Shown in pieces: positions 15,182 through 25,187 of a stretch of 33,465 bases of DNA (the stretch's first letter is position 1; each line of letters begins with the position of its first letter). The position numbers were made by a program, and so were the translations under genes. Under the pieces are notes generated by a model that saw nothing but the letters and a program-made list of their open reading frames with translations, did not search any database and was not told the origin of the DNA. The DNA comes from a candidate division WOR-3 bacterium (GTDB taxonomy: Bacteria; Hydrothermota; Hydrothermia; Hydrothermales; JAJRUZ01), in the NCBI GenBank assembly GCA_039804025.1, contig JBDRZP010000022.1:1-33465 (forward strand). Direction: 5' to 3'.

Positions 15182-16214
15182 GTTTTTTAATAAACTCCTC
15201 CTTTAATTTTGCAATAAATACATTTGTTTCCCTCTCAGTTTCTCCCTTTCTGTTTGAACAGAAAACAAGGTATTTTCCATCCCAAGAAAACATTGGAAAA
15301 GAATCAAAACCTTCAAAATAAGTTATTCTTTCAAGATCACTTCCATCTGTTTTCATTATATAGAGGTCAAAATTAAAGGGTTTATCTTTATCAAGGTTAG
15401 CAGAAAAAATAATGTATTTACCCTTTGGATGGGGAAAGGGTGCAAAGGAAATTTTTCCAAAGTTTGTCAATTTTTTTATTTCTGAACCATCCCTTTTAAC
15501 CATATAGATTTCAAGTCTTGGAGGTGCGACGATATTTTTTTCAATAAGTTCTCTATAACTTTTTAACTCTTCCTCATTTTCAGGATAAAAGGCTCTGTAA
15601 ACAATATACTCGTTTCCTGGCATAAAATAGGGTCCACCTTCATAACCATACAGATTTATAACTTTTTTAACTTCACCATTTTCTGGGTTTAACATATATA
15701 TACCAATATCACCATCCCTTAAAGATGTAAAAACTATTTCTCCCTTTTCATTTACAGTTGCTTCAGCATCATAAAAAGGGTTATCTGTTAACTTTTTAAG
15801 CTCTTTTTTTTCTAAATTAAACATAAAAATATCATAGGGGAATACTGGCCAGTAATATCTTTTTATATCAAGTTTTGGAACTTCAGGACAATCAGGTGAT
15901 AAATGATGTGTTGAGGAATATATAATATTTTTACCGTCTGGCATAAAATAAGCACAAGTTGTTCTACCCTTACCCGTTGAAACAAGGTTATACTTTTTCT
16001 TTTTTAAATCGTATATAAAAATCTGGTCGCACATATATTTTTTGTAATCACTTCTCTGAAAGATGATTCTTGTATTATCAAAGGAGAAATAGGCTTCAGC
16101 ATTATCACCACCTGATGTAAGTTTTTCAATATATTCAAAGTATTTTTCTTCTCCCTTGTAAATAAACTCTCTTATTTCTAATTGTTGGAGGATCAGATAA
16201 AAAATTACTATCAT
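15171..16214 (-). CDS. TolB/WD40-like beta-propeller protein (PD40)
   Basis: The 347 aa have a hydrophobic start and then repeated PD40 blades: a strand of F-S-x-D-x-x-R-I, SxDG and Y-M-x-P-D-G type units, for example AYFSFDNTRIIFQR, YFMPDGKNIIYSS, FTSLRDGDIGIYM, YFMPGNEYIVYRA, PFPHPKGKYIIFS and MFSWDGKYLVFCS. This is a TolB-like six-bladed propeller, probably periplasmic or surface-exposed. It has no catalytic domain. It heads a minus-strand operon with neuA and neuB. A short purine-rich tract (ACAGG) precedes the ATG. Confidence 0.75.
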   Translation of the reverse strand: MIVIFYLILQQLEIREFIYKGEEKYFEYIEKLTSGGDNAEAYFSFDNTRIIFQRSDYKKYMCDQIFIYDLKKKKYNLVSTGKGRTTCAYFMPDGKNIIYSSTHHLSPDCPEVPKLDIKRYYWPVFPYDIFMFNLEKKELKKLTDNPFYDAEATVNEKGEIVFTSLRDGDIGIYMLNPENGEVKKVINLYGYEGGPYFMPGNEYIVYRAFYPENEEELKSYRELIEKNIVAPPRLEIYMVKRDGSEIKKLTNFGKISFAPFPHPKGKYIIFSANLDKDKPFNFDLYIMKTDGSDLERITYFEGFDSFPMFSWDGKYLVFCSNRKGETERETNVFIAKLKEEFIKKLEE

Positions 16215-16243
16215 CCTGTTCGTTTAACTTTTTAAAAAGAGAA

Positions 16244-16272
16244 TTGAACTCTTATTATTTTAAAGATATTAT
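16244..16272 (+). promoter_or_regulatory. Promoter of the radical SAM gene
   Basis: TTGAAC at 16244-16249, a 17-nt spacer and TATTAT at 16267-16272. The ATG at 16282 lies 9 nt after the box, so the untranslated leader would be only a few nt. Confidence 0.5.
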
Positions 16273-16281
16273 TTTAAGAAA

Positions 16282-17676
16282 ATGAAAAAGAATTTTAAAA
16301 TTCTCCTTGTAAATCCCTGGGTAACTGATTTTTCTTTGTATGATTTCTGGATCAAACCCCTTGGTCTTTTAGTGTTGGGTAGTATTTTAAAAAGAGAGGG
16401 TTTTAAGGTTTTTCTTCTTGATTTTCTTGATAGGCACAATCCCTTTTTCAGGGAAAAATTAGGTGAAAAGGATTTAAAGAAAATAAAGGATAAAAGTTTC
16501 AGTACCGGAAAGTTCCCTTCAAAAGAAATTGAAAAACCCTCTTTATTAAAGGATATAAAAAGAAAATATAAAATTTATGGATGGTATGAAGATATTTTAA
16601 GAGATTATTTAAAAAATTTTGATAATTTTGATTACATTCTTATAACAAGTGGAATGACTTACTGGTATCCTGGGATAAGGAAAACAATTGATTTTTTGAA
16701 GGAATTTTATCCTCAATCTATATACATACTTGGAGGAAGGTATGTTTTTCTATGCAGAGAACATGCTGAAAAAAATTTTTACGATACAATCATTATTTAT
16801 GAAAGAAAAATAAAAAATATTTTGGAAAAATTATCAAAAATAATGGATGTAGAAATTAATATTGAGAAGTATTTAAAAAGGGATAATATCTGTTTTGACA
16901 TTTATTTTGATTATCCAATTTTAAAACATTTTGCAATTTTAAGGTCTTTTGGGTGTCCTTTCAGTTGTTCCTATTGCGTATCAAACCTTTTGTTTCCAGA
17001 GTTTTATGAGCTTGGGGATGAAAAGATAATAGATGAGATAGAAAGGATAAATAAAATTAAGGGAGCAAAGGATTTAGCCTTTTACGATGATGCACTTTTA
17101 TACCCCAAAGAAAAATTTAAAAATTTTTTAAAAAAATTAATAGAAAAAAATCTTGATATAAGAATTCATACTCCTAATGCAATTCATGCAAGGTATATAG
17201 ATGAGGAGATGGCTTATCTTTTAAAGAAAGCAAATTTCAAGACAATAAGAATAGGATTTGAAACAATCAATGAGAAAAAACTTGAAAAAAACTGGTCAAA
17301 AAAGCTTACTTTAAAACACTTTGAGGATGCAATTACAAATTTAAGTAAGGCTGGATTTGATGAAATAGGAGCTTACATTCTGATAGGGACAGAGGAAGAT
17401 GATTTTGATGAAATTATGAAGAGTTACGAATATCTTTATAATAAAAAGATAAAAATTTATCCTGCTCAATTTTCGCCTGTGCCTTCAACAAATTTTTTTG
17501 ATAAAGATACGGACCCTCTTCTTTCAAATAAATCCCTTTATTTTAAAGGTAATAAGGATATAGGTTTTGAACTTTACGAAAAAATAAAAGATTTTGCAAA
17601 AATTTTAAATAAGAATATAAAAGAGAACTTTTCTTTCAAGGAACTTATGAAAAAATTTTTTAATAAAAAATTTTAA
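16282..17676 (+). CDS. B12-binding-type radical SAM protein
   Basis: The 464 aa have an N-terminal Rossmann-like domain of the cobalamin-binding type (residues about 5-180, ILLVNPWVTDFSLYDFWIKPLG, YILITSGMTYWYPG). The radical SAM domain follows with its cluster-binding motif C225-x3-C229-x2-C232 (FGCPFSCSYC) and later FYDDALLYPKEKF, IRIGFETI and GAYILIGTEEDD. The classic DxHxxG cobalamin motif is not evident. The substrate cannot be inferred; such proteins methylate or rearrange many small molecules. The first 16S-like ribosome signal is absent and the gene starts 9 nt from a -10 box. It is followed by the REPIN element, without a clear separate terminator. Confidence 0.88.
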   Translation: MKKNFKILLVNPWVTDFSLYDFWIKPLGLLVLGSILKREGFKVFLLDFLDRHNPFFREKLGEKDLKKIKDKSFSTGKFPSKEIEKPSLLKDIKRKYKIYGWYEDILRDYLKNFDNFDYILITSGMTYWYPGIRKTIDFLKEFYPQSIYILGGRYVFLCREHAEKNFYDTIIIYERKIKNILEKLSKIMDVEINIEKYLKRDNICFDIYFDYPILKHFAILRSFGCPFSCSYCVSNLLFPEFYELGDEKIIDEIERINKIKGAKDLAFYDDALLYPKEKFKNFLKKLIEKNLDIRIHTPNAIHARYIDEEMAYLLKKANFKTIRIGFETINEKKLEKNWSKKLTLKHFEDAITNLSKAGFDEIGAYILIGTEEDDFDEIMKSYEYLYNKKIKIYPAQFSPVPSTNFFDKDTDPLLSNKSLYFKGNKDIGFELYEKIKDFAKILNKNIKENFSFKELMKKFFNKKF

Positions 17677-17801
17677 AGAGATATTAGATAATGGGAAAAG
17701 GTAAAAATCGCAGGCTAAAGCCTGCGCCTACCTTTTTTAATTTTTTTAACATTTATTACCATATTCTATAATTTTATGGTAGCCGCACCCTTTAGGGTGC
17801 G
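17677..17801. repeat. REPIN-like element, copy 1
   Basis: Two palindromes in inverted orientation flank an AT-rich spacer: CGCAGGCTAAAGCCTGCG (17709-17726) followed by CCTACC, and GGTAG followed by CGCACCCTTTAGGGTGCG (17784-17801). Read from each outer side, the units are GGTAG + hairpin, the GTAG-headed layout of REP sequences. The left flank (AAAGAGATATTAGATAATGG, from about 17677) recurs at about 32682. No RAYT transposase gene is nearby. Confidence 0.75.
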
Positions 17802-18115
17802 CAAAAATTCACTATTAAAATACCAGATCCAAAAGCAAAAAAATCTTTTTATGCAAAAATGGGTAGAGTAAAGGTATATTTTCTGTGCAGTTCTTTTAAA
17901 GACAAAGTTTGGTTTTGCTTATGCTTACAAATCTTTATAAGGTGAAATGCAAAAGATTTTATGAGAAAATGTTTATGTTGAAAGATTTAAAGAGGACTAT
18001 ACAAAAAACATTTTGTAGGAGGCACTCCTAAAAATCTTATTGAGCCAGAAAAATTCAGTATATTTATATATTAATAATCCTTATCAGTCTAAAATGTTAT
18101 GGTATTCTACAACCA
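17802..18115 (+). pseudogene. Relic of an IS481/IS3-type transposase, copy 1
   Basis: No long reading frame survives, but translations in adjoining frames read as an integrase core (rve) with breaks: MGRVKVYFLC, then KTKFGFAYAYKSL, then NVYVERFKEDYTKNI, then NLIEPEKFS and NNPYQSKMLWYST. These correspond to the TKFGFAY core strand, the N-x-Y-V-E-R-F motif and the terminal N-x-x-P-Y-Q-S-x-x-x-Y-x-T of IS481/IS3 transposases. The N-terminal part and catalytic DDE region are incomplete, so it cannot be active. A near-identical, independently decayed copy lies at about 32949-33262, in the same orientation. Identification is from pattern and not from a search. Confidence 0.6.
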
Positions 18116-18163
18116 GTTGATAAAATCGTGCAATTTATGGTAAAATTAAAAGGAGGAGCAAAA

Positions 18164-20890
18164 ATGGGTATCAAAATAAAGAAATATATAGACTTGTTAA
18201 AAGTAGAAATTTCTCGGCTAAATAATAAAGCCGTAAGAATAGAGGATGATCAACTACTTTATTCTCTGAAAAAATATTATTCTCGCGATATTTCTTTTTA
18301 TCACCAAAATGTTTTTGGAGAATTGGGTAGAGCTTTGGCAATTCTTGATTTAATCAAAGAACATAAAATTCCACCTAAATCTATCTCCTTAGAAGAAAAA
18401 TCCATTGTTGGGTCACCATCAAAAAGAATAGATATTAAAATAGAAATAAGCGATGTTTATAATGAAAGAAATTGTATAGCTTTAGTAGAATGTAAAACCT
18501 CTATTCATAAAGTTACTGATTTAGAATTTACTAATTATTTTAAAAGACAACTTTATAATATTGCTCATTCTTATGCAAAAGATCCTAAACAACCATATCC
18601 GTTAATTTTGATTGCTTATGAAATTTCATTTGATAAAAATACCATTAACATTTTCTATAGATGGTTTTATTATCCTGAAATTGAAAAAACGATAGAAACT
18701 GGACAGATTTCTTTAGATGAAATAATCAGTAAAAACTCTCCATTTGCTTATGGTATTTCTCCACAAGTATTTGGCGACAGAGTTTATTTCTATAAAAAGC
18801 CTTTGACGAAAGATGAATTGTTAGAGGTTAAAGACCCAAATCAACTTAAAAATTTACTAAAAGAAAAATTACATCAAGGATAAAAAAATTATGGTATTGT
18901 AGAAGATAAGGCTTTTGACACAATTATTAATTTGCTTCTTGCTAAGACCTTCGATGAAATTCAACTTCTAAAAAAAGAAAATAAAGAACCTGATTTTCAA
19001 GTAAAACCAGAAGATTATCTAAACAAAGCGGCTTTTTATAATAGAATTAAATATTTACTTGAAAATGCCTTAATCCAGCTTTTAGGTGAAGATCCAAAAG
19101 AAGCAAAAAATAAAGAATTGATAGACCACAAAGATAAAGAAAAAATCTTATTAGATATAATTCCCTATCTTCAAAGAATAAAACTTAGAAGTTTAAGATT
19201 TTTAGGCGAGGACTCTGTAGGAGATGTATTTTTAGATTTTATGCATTCAATTTTTAGGCAAAGTAGAGGTCTGTTTTTTACCCATCCGAATATTTGTAGA
19301 TTTGTTTGTAAGGCTCTCAATATTCAGAAGGCAGGAGAAGAGCTTAAAAAAGGAATTATAAATATATTCTTGATCCTGCATGTGGCTCTGGAACATTTTT
19401 AATTGAGGCTTTAAGATTAATTTTTAAAGATTATCGGATTGAAGATATAAAAGAAAATGCATTAAAAATTCTTTTTGGTATAGATAATGAACCAAGAGCT
19501 ACAGCTTTGTGTAAAGTAAACATGGTTATTCATGGCGATGGCTCGGCTAATGTATATACAAGAAACGTTCTTCTTCCATTAGATAATTTACCTTTACCAT
19601 TCATAAAAGAGCCTTATATTTTGAGAGACCAAGGTTGCACTGCGGAAAGTTTAAAAGAAAATTATGGAGTAGATTTTATTATAACTAATCCACCCTTTAG
19701 TTTAGAAATAAGACAGGACCAATATAATCATTTTAAGATGAAAGAAATTCTAAATTTCAAGAAGGGTATTACTAATGCGTCAGAATGCCTTTTTGCTGAA
19801 AGATGGTATCAATTGCTAAATCCAAATGGAAGATTGGGAGCTGTTTTACCATTCTCGCTTTTGATAGTGACGAATATTTCAAAGCAAGATTATTATTTTT
19901 ATGTTATTTTAGAATAGTGGCTATTGTGGGATTACCAGAACATGCGTTTGCACCTTATACCAACAAAGAACAGTATTAGTATTTGCAAAAAAAAGATCTT
20001 TAAAAGATAGTAATCGATTATTTAACAAACTTCATACAATATATGAATTTATAAATGATGTTAAAGATGAAAAAATAATTTTTTATGATGCAAAGGACAT
20101 TGGATACATAAGAATAAAAAAGAAAAAAACTGTCAATACAATAAATATTGAAGAAAATGATTTAATTGATGAAATAGCGGATATAATTGCTAAAGCTTTT
20201 GAAGAAAATTACCAAGAAAATCCTCAAATTGTATTGGAAACATTAGGAGAAATCTATAATAAAGATAAAAGACTTGTTTTAACTCCCACATTTCTAAGTA
20301 GTTATGGTGTTTCAAGATTATTAAAAGAAATCAACCTGGCTCAGGAATGGGAAATTGGTGAAATAGAAAAAACTAATAATATTAATATGAACAATTTATT
20401 AATATGTGAGACCGGAGATATAATACTCGGCGGTGTTGGAATTATTACTCCTAAAAATTTAAACCATACAACTGCTACTAATAAGGCAAGAATAAAAAGA
20501 AAGATAAGTTTAGGTAAATTTGGACTTTTAAGAGAGGGAGATATAATTATTGCTCCCGTAAGAATCTATCAGAAAAAGATAGGTGTAATTACCAAATCTG
20601 CCACAAAATTTCTATTTTCTAAGGATTTTATTGTGCTAAGAAGAAAAAAGACAAATTTAGAAGAATCATTTTCTTTGTTTTTATCTTTAATTCAAGATGC
20701 AAATATAAAACAATTAGAAAGTATATCTACCATCGGCAAGAAAGGCTATCCTAAAATTAAAAACAAAGAAAAAATTTTGCAAGTGAAATTTTATAAAATA
20801 GAAACTCCTACTCAAAAAATAACTGAACTAATTGAACTTTATGATCGCATTTATAGAGATATATTTTTAAAACTTTACTCCGTCTTCTAA
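18164..20890 (+). pseudogene. Broken N6-adenine DNA methyltransferase of a restriction-modification system
   Basis: About 908 codons once formed one protein. The start is set by AAAGGAGGA before ATG at 18164; an earlier ATG at 18128 is less likely. Parts in order: an HsdR-N-like PD-(D/E)xK segment (KRIDIKIEI, then VECKTS), a helical HsdM-like region, methylase motif I (DPACGSGTF, near 19373-19400), motif IV (NPPF, near 19690), and a C-terminal target-recognition-like region (from about 20270, ending near 20890). Damage: an in-frame TAA at 18881-18883 flanked by continuing homology, a frameshift near 19355 just before motif I, a 1-nt loss near 19862, and another near 19965. It is therefore not functional. 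The nuclease, methylase and recognition parts in one chain suggest a type IIG or fused type I enzyme. Gene content and codon use are AT-rich like the rest of the window. The transposase relic lies just upstream. Confidence 0.8.
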
Positions 20891-20915
20891 AGAAAAAAGA
20901 TTGATAAATCAATAA

Positions 20916-21850
20916 ATTGTTAATTATATTGATATTGCTGATGATTTAAGGAAATCTTTAAGTAAATATACGATTGAAACTATTGAAAAAGTTTTAACTG
21001 ACATAAATAAAGTTATAAATTTGCTAAAAGAAAAATACTATATTGTTTCTTCAATGTTTTATGGTATCGACTATAAAAACTGGAAAGTATTAAAACCAGA
21101 AGAACTTTCTAAATTAACAGTTTCAGCGTATAATCTTTTAGATACTGAAGATAAGAAGAAAGACTTTATAAAAAATTTTGTTGTTTTGAAAAAGATTTAT
21201 GCCCTTGCCAGCCCTCATCCTGAGACAATTAAAATCAATGATGATATAAGATTCTTTGAAATGATTAAGAAAATGATTGTAAAGTATTCCACACCAAGAC
21301 CGGAAATATCAAGGGACATTGAGTATGAAATAAATCAATTGATTTCAAAAAGTATATCAGCTGAAGAACCTGTAGATATATTTTCCCTTCTTCAAAAAGA
21401 AAAACCTGATATTTCAATTATTGATGAAGAATTTCTTAAACAGTTTAAAAGTATTGAACATAAAAATTATGCAGTTTATTTAATATTGAAGAGTTAATAG
21501 AGATTGCAAAAGAGATTAAAAAAAGGATTGAAGAAGGTGAAAATTTAAATTTAACTGAAGAGGAACTTGCTTTCTATGATATGCTTTCAAGTGAAAAAGG
21601 AGTTTTTATAAATGAAGAAGAGATTAAAAAGGTTGCAAAGGAAGTGGTGAAGAGGTTGGGTTATTATATTAAGATAGTTGATTGGAATAAAAAAGAAACA
21701 TTAAAGGCAAAAATTAAAATGGCTGTAAAGGAGATTTTAATAGAAACTCTTGATGAAAGGATTGAATATGAAAGAATTGATAAAATAGCTTCTGAAATAT
21801 ATGAACATGCAGAAATGATATTTACTCTTATAGTTTTTACAATTCTTTAA
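20916..21850 (+). pseudogene. 5'-truncated hsdR (type I restriction R subunit) remnant
   Basis: The frame opens at 20916 with IVNYIDIADDLRKSL, which matches the middle of HsdR just after its helicase motor, and continues through KYYIVSSMFYGIDYKNW and ALASPHPETIKI. A frameshift near 21484 moves to another frame with NIEELIEIAKEIKKRIEEG, TEEELAFYDML and VDWNKKETLKAKIK, the DUF3387-like C-terminal region, ending EHAEMIFTL. The nuclease and both helicase domains, more than half of a normal 1000-aa HsdR, are absent. The junction with the broken methylase at about 20890-20916 looks like a deletion. Its 3' end runs into the convergent mscS gene. Confidence 0.75.
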
Positions 21851-22865
21851 ATTTTTCTTTCTCTTCAATATAAATTTTTCTCACAGGATAGGGGATAACA
21901 ATTCCTTCCTCTTTATATTTTTTGTGTAACCTTTTGATAAAATTATGTCTTATTAAATGTTGCTGGGAAAACTCTTTTATATTAATTATTACATTAAAAT
22001 TTATACCGTATTCACCAAAGGAACTGTATCTTATAAAAACTTCATTATCTTCTTTATCATAAATTTCTCTTAAAACTTCCTTTGCAATAGAAGTTGTAAC
22101 TTCCTCAACCCTTTCAAGGTCACTATCATAACTAACAGTTACAGGGATTATAAGTCTCATCTCTTTTTCAGGCAAATGATAATTTGTAAAAATTTTTGAT
22201 GCCAATTTTGAATTTGGTATAACTATAAGATTATTTAATAAACTTTTTATTGTTGTATTTCTCCATGTAATATCAACAACATACCCTTCTTCACCTGTTT
22301 GAAGTTTTACATAGTCTCCCGGTCTTATATGCTTTGAAAGAATTATATGGAATCCTGCAAATAAGTTTGAGAGTGTATCCTGAAGTGCAAGAGCAATAGC
22401 AATTCCACCAACTCCAAGGGCTGTAATTATCGGGATTATTGAGATCCCAAGAAAGTTTAAAAGAACAAGAAGACCAATTATTAAAATTGATATTTTTATT
22501 ATATTTTCAAGAATTGAAACAGAAGGTAAGGCTTCTTTTAATTTTTCTGTATAAATTTTTAAAAAGCCTGACGCAATATTTATTAAAACTATTGTGATTG
22601 ATAGAATATAAATGGAAATTAATAACTTGTGAAGGATATTAAAAACATCTGGTTTTATTTTTATTATAAAGAGGGTAATATGAATACCTATCAATGTGAA
22701 CCATATTATTATCCATTTTTCTAAGAATTTTATTATAATTTCATCACCTTCCCATTTTGTCTTTTTTGCGATTTCCTTTAAAAATCTTAAAATGAATTTT
22801 TCAAATATAAAACCTAAAAGGAAAAAGCCAATAATTATTATAAGTGGTAAAACTATTTTGTTCAT
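21837..22865 (-). CDS. mscS: Small-conductance mechanosensitive channel (MscS family)
   Basis: The 342 aa have several N-terminal membrane helices and then the MscS pore helix (LGVGGIAIALALQDTLSNLFAG, about 150-172). The beta domain follows with RPGDYVKLQTGEEGYVVDITWRNTTI and VIPNSKLAS, then the soluble alpha/beta tail. This is a standard MscS, a channel that opens under membrane tension during osmotic downshock. The start overlaps the stop of the WYL regulator by 4 nt (ATGA), so the two are coupled. The 3' end overlaps the hsdR remnant. Confidence 0.92.
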   Translation of the reverse strand: MNKIVLPLIIIIGFFLLGFIFEKFILRFLKEIAKKTKWEGDEIIIKFLEKWIIIWFTLIGIHITLFIIKIKPDVFNILHKLLISIYILSITIVLINIASGFLKIYTEKLKEALPSVSILENIIKISILIIGLLVLLNFLGISIIPIITALGVGGIAIALALQDTLSNLFAGFHIILSKHIRPGDYVKLQTGEEGYVVDITWRNTTIKSLLNNLIVIPNSKLASKIFTNYHLPEKEMRLIIPVTVSYDSDLERVEEVTTSIAKEVLREIYDKEDNEVFIRYSSFGEYGINFNVIINIKEFSQQHLIRHNFIKRLHKKYKEEGIVIPYPVRKIYIEEKEKFKEL

Positions 22866-23833
22866 TTTCCCTTTTTATATTTATTCAATGTTCTTTCTAA
22901 ATAATTTATAAGTCTTTTTCTTAAATATTTTGGTGATTCAATTTCTGCATGAAAATGGAATGGCAAAACAAGGTAATATAAAACTGCCTCCGGATAGGAA
23001 ACCCTAATTTTTAATCTTATTGAGCCATCACCAAATTCTTTAATTTTAAACTCTTGAAGGAATTTTTTCTCCCTTATATACTCTGCAACTTCCCTGTCAT
23101 AAAAAATGCTCACCCATTCTTCTTTTTCTCCTTTCCATGGTCCAAACATATCCTTTACAAATTCTTTATAATCCTTTCCAATTATTGCATCAAAACATAG
23201 TTCGTTAGTTTTATTAATATTTTTTACCTTTTTTAAATCAAAAGTTCTCATTTCCTCCCTTAAAGTGCAATAACCTATTAGATACCATTTACCAAAGGCA
23301 TGTATTAAAAACCATGGAGCAACCTTCCTTTTTATCTCTTTTTTTTCCTTTGAACCATAATAATAAAATTCAATATATCTCTTTTCATTTATTGCTTCTT
23401 TTATTAAATCATATTTTTCCTTTAAATCAGAAGGGAATATAAAACTTGTAATTTCAAATATACTTTTATACTCAATATTTCCCTTATATTCTTCAATCTT
23501 TTTTATAAACGATTCAAGTTCAGAAATTAATGGGAAATTCTTTTTCTTTTTTAAAAAATCCAAAGCAAAATAAAGGGCATTTAATTCTTTTTCAGTAAAG
23601 ATTATTTCAAGAGGATAAATATGAATTATATCTTCTTTTTGTTCAATATAATATTTTTTTGTAAAATTATCATATTTTACAGTTATTCCTCTATTTTTAA
23701 GTTCTTTTATATACCTGAAAATTGTTCTTTCACTTATTTCAAGATATTCTTTTAATTCTTCCAATCCATATCTGCCTCTTTTTAATAAATTTATAAATTC
23801 ATTAAATCTCTGAATTTTTGATGTATATTTCAT
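22862..23833 (-). CDS. HTH-WYL domain transcriptional regulator
   Basis: An upstream GTG at 23869 would add 12 residues. I chose ATG at 23833 because it lies 6 nt after a TATAAT (23840-23845) and just before the first conserved helix. Residues about 7-50 form an HTH_11-type winged helix (YGLEELKEYLEISERTIFRYIKELKNRGI). The WYL region follows (RYIEFYYYGSKEKKEIKRKVAPWFLI, then WYLIGYC, then REEMRTFDLKKVKNI). WYL regulators typically sense ligands through this SH3-like fold and often control stress, DNA-repair or defence genes. It is divergent from the MoxR operon and translationally coupled to mscS. Confidence 0.9.
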   Translation of the reverse strand: MKYTSKIQRFNEFINLLKRGRYGLEELKEYLEISERTIFRYIKELKNRGITVKYDNFTKKYYIEQKEDIIHIYPLEIIFTEKELNALYFALDFLKKKKNFPLISELESFIKKIEEYKGNIEYKSIFEITSFIFPSDLKEKYDLIKEAINEKRYIEFYYYGSKEKKEIKRKVAPWFLIHAFGKWYLIGYCTLREEMRTFDLKKVKNINKTNELCFDAIIGKDYKEFVKDMFGPWKGEKEEWVSIFYDREVAEYIREKKFLQEFKIKEFGDGSIRLKIRVSYPEAVLYYLVLPFHFHAEIESPKYLRKRLINYLERTLNKYKKGK

Positions 23834-23839
23834 TTTTAT

Positions 23840-23885
23840 ATTATAAAGAAAAATGACATAATTTGTCACTAAAGAGTGTTATAAT
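23840..23885. promoter_or_regulatory. Divergent promoter and palindrome between WYL and MoxR genes
   Basis: Plus strand: TGTTATAAT at 23877-23885, an extended -10, with the ATG 6 nt later. Minus strand: GTGACA at 23864-23869, an 18-nt spacer and TATAAT at 23840-23845, with the ATG 6 nt later. Between them lies TGACA-TAATT-TGTCA (23854-23868), a perfect 5-bp inverted repeat overlapping the minus -35. This is a good candidate operator for the WYL regulator controlling both directions. Confidence 0.6.
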
Positions 23886-23891
23886 TAAAAT

Positions 23892-25187
23892 ATGATAAAT
23901 GAAATTTTTGAAATAGAAGATTTAAAGATATATAGAAATAGCACAGTTATAAGGAATTTTAAAGAAAATTTAAAACTTTCTGATATCATCAAGATTGCCC
24001 TTATCGGAAAATTGAATACTCTTTTAATAGGAGAAAGAGGCGAAGGGAAAACAGTATTACTCCATGAGATAAACTCAATTTATTTTGATGAAAAAGGAAT
24101 ATATATAAGGGCAAGACCTGATATGAAATTAAAAGAAATCTTTGAAAGATTTAATATAGATAAATTTAAGTTTGAATTGAAAGAAATTAAGTATGCAAAT
24201 TTTACAATGATAGATGAAATAAACAGGGCTCCGGAAATTATCCAGAACGAATTTTTCCATATTCTTGATGGATACATTGAATTTGAAAATAAAAAAATAA
24301 TTTTGGGGAATGGATACCATATCACTTTTGCAACTGCAAACTATGAAAGAAAAGGGGGAATTATAAGGTATTCAGGAATATTTGATATGGATTCTTCAAT
24401 AATTGACAGATTCCCTTTAATAATAAATGTTGATTATTTTAATCCTGACCCATTAGATGTAATTGAAATAATTGAGAATAATAAATATGAAATAAAGAGG
24501 AACGGGAATTATGTTGAACTATTTAAAAAAATTAATAAAGAAATTGAAAATGTTAAACTTACACTTGATGCAATAATTTCCATTCTTTATTTAAGATACG
24601 GGCTTGATTTTTGTAAAAAAAATAAACTCAATTCAAAAAGAATATCAATCAATTCCATACCTTCAATATGTGAGGGATGCCACAGGCTTGGAGAAGGATG
24701 TGGATATATTTTTCCACCGAGTATGAGATTCATAAAAAATTTAAATATCTTTTCAAAGGCAAAAAATCTTTATTTAAAACTCAAAGGAATAAAAAAAGAA
24801 TATGTTGATTATATTGATATAATTGAGAGTTTTTCCTTTCTTTCTCCATTTAATGGAATTATAAATAATTATTTAATTGAAACAAAATATATGGGTGATG
24901 CATATCTTGCTTCAATGGAAATTGGAAGAATGATTAAAAGGAAAATTGAGGAGAAAAAAGAAATTTTAAAAGAATTATTTTTAAAAAGTTTTGAGGGAAA
25001 ACTTGCCCAGAAAGACCTGGAAATGATTGAAGGGGAATGGAATTTTATAAAAAGAATAATTTATGAAATAAATCATATAGCAAAGGAAGAGGGGAACCTT
25101 TTAAAGATTAAGGAAAAAGAGAAAATTGAAAAAATTTTGAGTAAATATAAAAATCCACTCCTTCATTATTTTTTAAAAAATGATTGA
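23892..25187 (+). CDS. MoxR-family AAA+ ATPase
   Basis: The 431 aa contain Walker A GERGEGKT at 47-54 and Walker B MIDEINRA at 106-113. Sensor 1 is the TFATAN at 145-150 and the arginine-finger region is near IIDRFP at 170-175. A Cys/His cluster C260-x2-C263-H264-x5-C270 is inserted after the AAA+ core, with a possible metal-binding role. The C-terminal helical part has no recognised domain. MoxR ATPases act as chaperones with VWA partners, and here the next gene, overlapping by 8 nt, encodes one. The start lies 6 nt from an extended -10 box. Confidence 0.88.
   Translation: MINEIFEIEDLKIYRNSTVIRNFKENLKLSDIIKIALIGKLNTLLIGERGEGKTVLLHEINSIYFDEKGIYIRARPDMKLKEIFERFNIDKFKFELKEIKYANFTMIDEINRAPEIIQNEFFHILDGYIEFENKKIILGNGYHITFATANYERKGGIIRYSGIFDMDSSIIDRFPLIINVDYFNPDPLDVIEIIENNKYEIKRNGNYVELFKKINKEIENVKLTLDAIISILYLRYGLDFCKKNKLNSKRISINSIPSICEGCHRLGEGCGYIFPPSMRFIKNLNIFSKAKNLYLKLKGIKKEYVDYIDIIESFSFLSPFNGIINNYLIETKYMGDAYLASMEIGRMIKRKIEEKKEILKELFLKSFEGKLAQKDLEMIEGEWNFIKRIIYEINHIAKEEGNLLKIKEKEKIEKILSKYKNPLLHYFLKND

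Noticed and set aside
18128-18163. ATG at 18128 as start of the methylase gene
   Set aside because: The AAAGGAGGA ribosome site lies before ATG 18164, within the extra 12 codons, and the upstream DNA belongs to the transposase relic.
24660-24710. CEGCH in the MoxR protein as a c-type haem site
   Set aside because: The protein has no signal peptide and an AAA+ core, so it is cytoplasmic, where c-type haem attachment does not occur.
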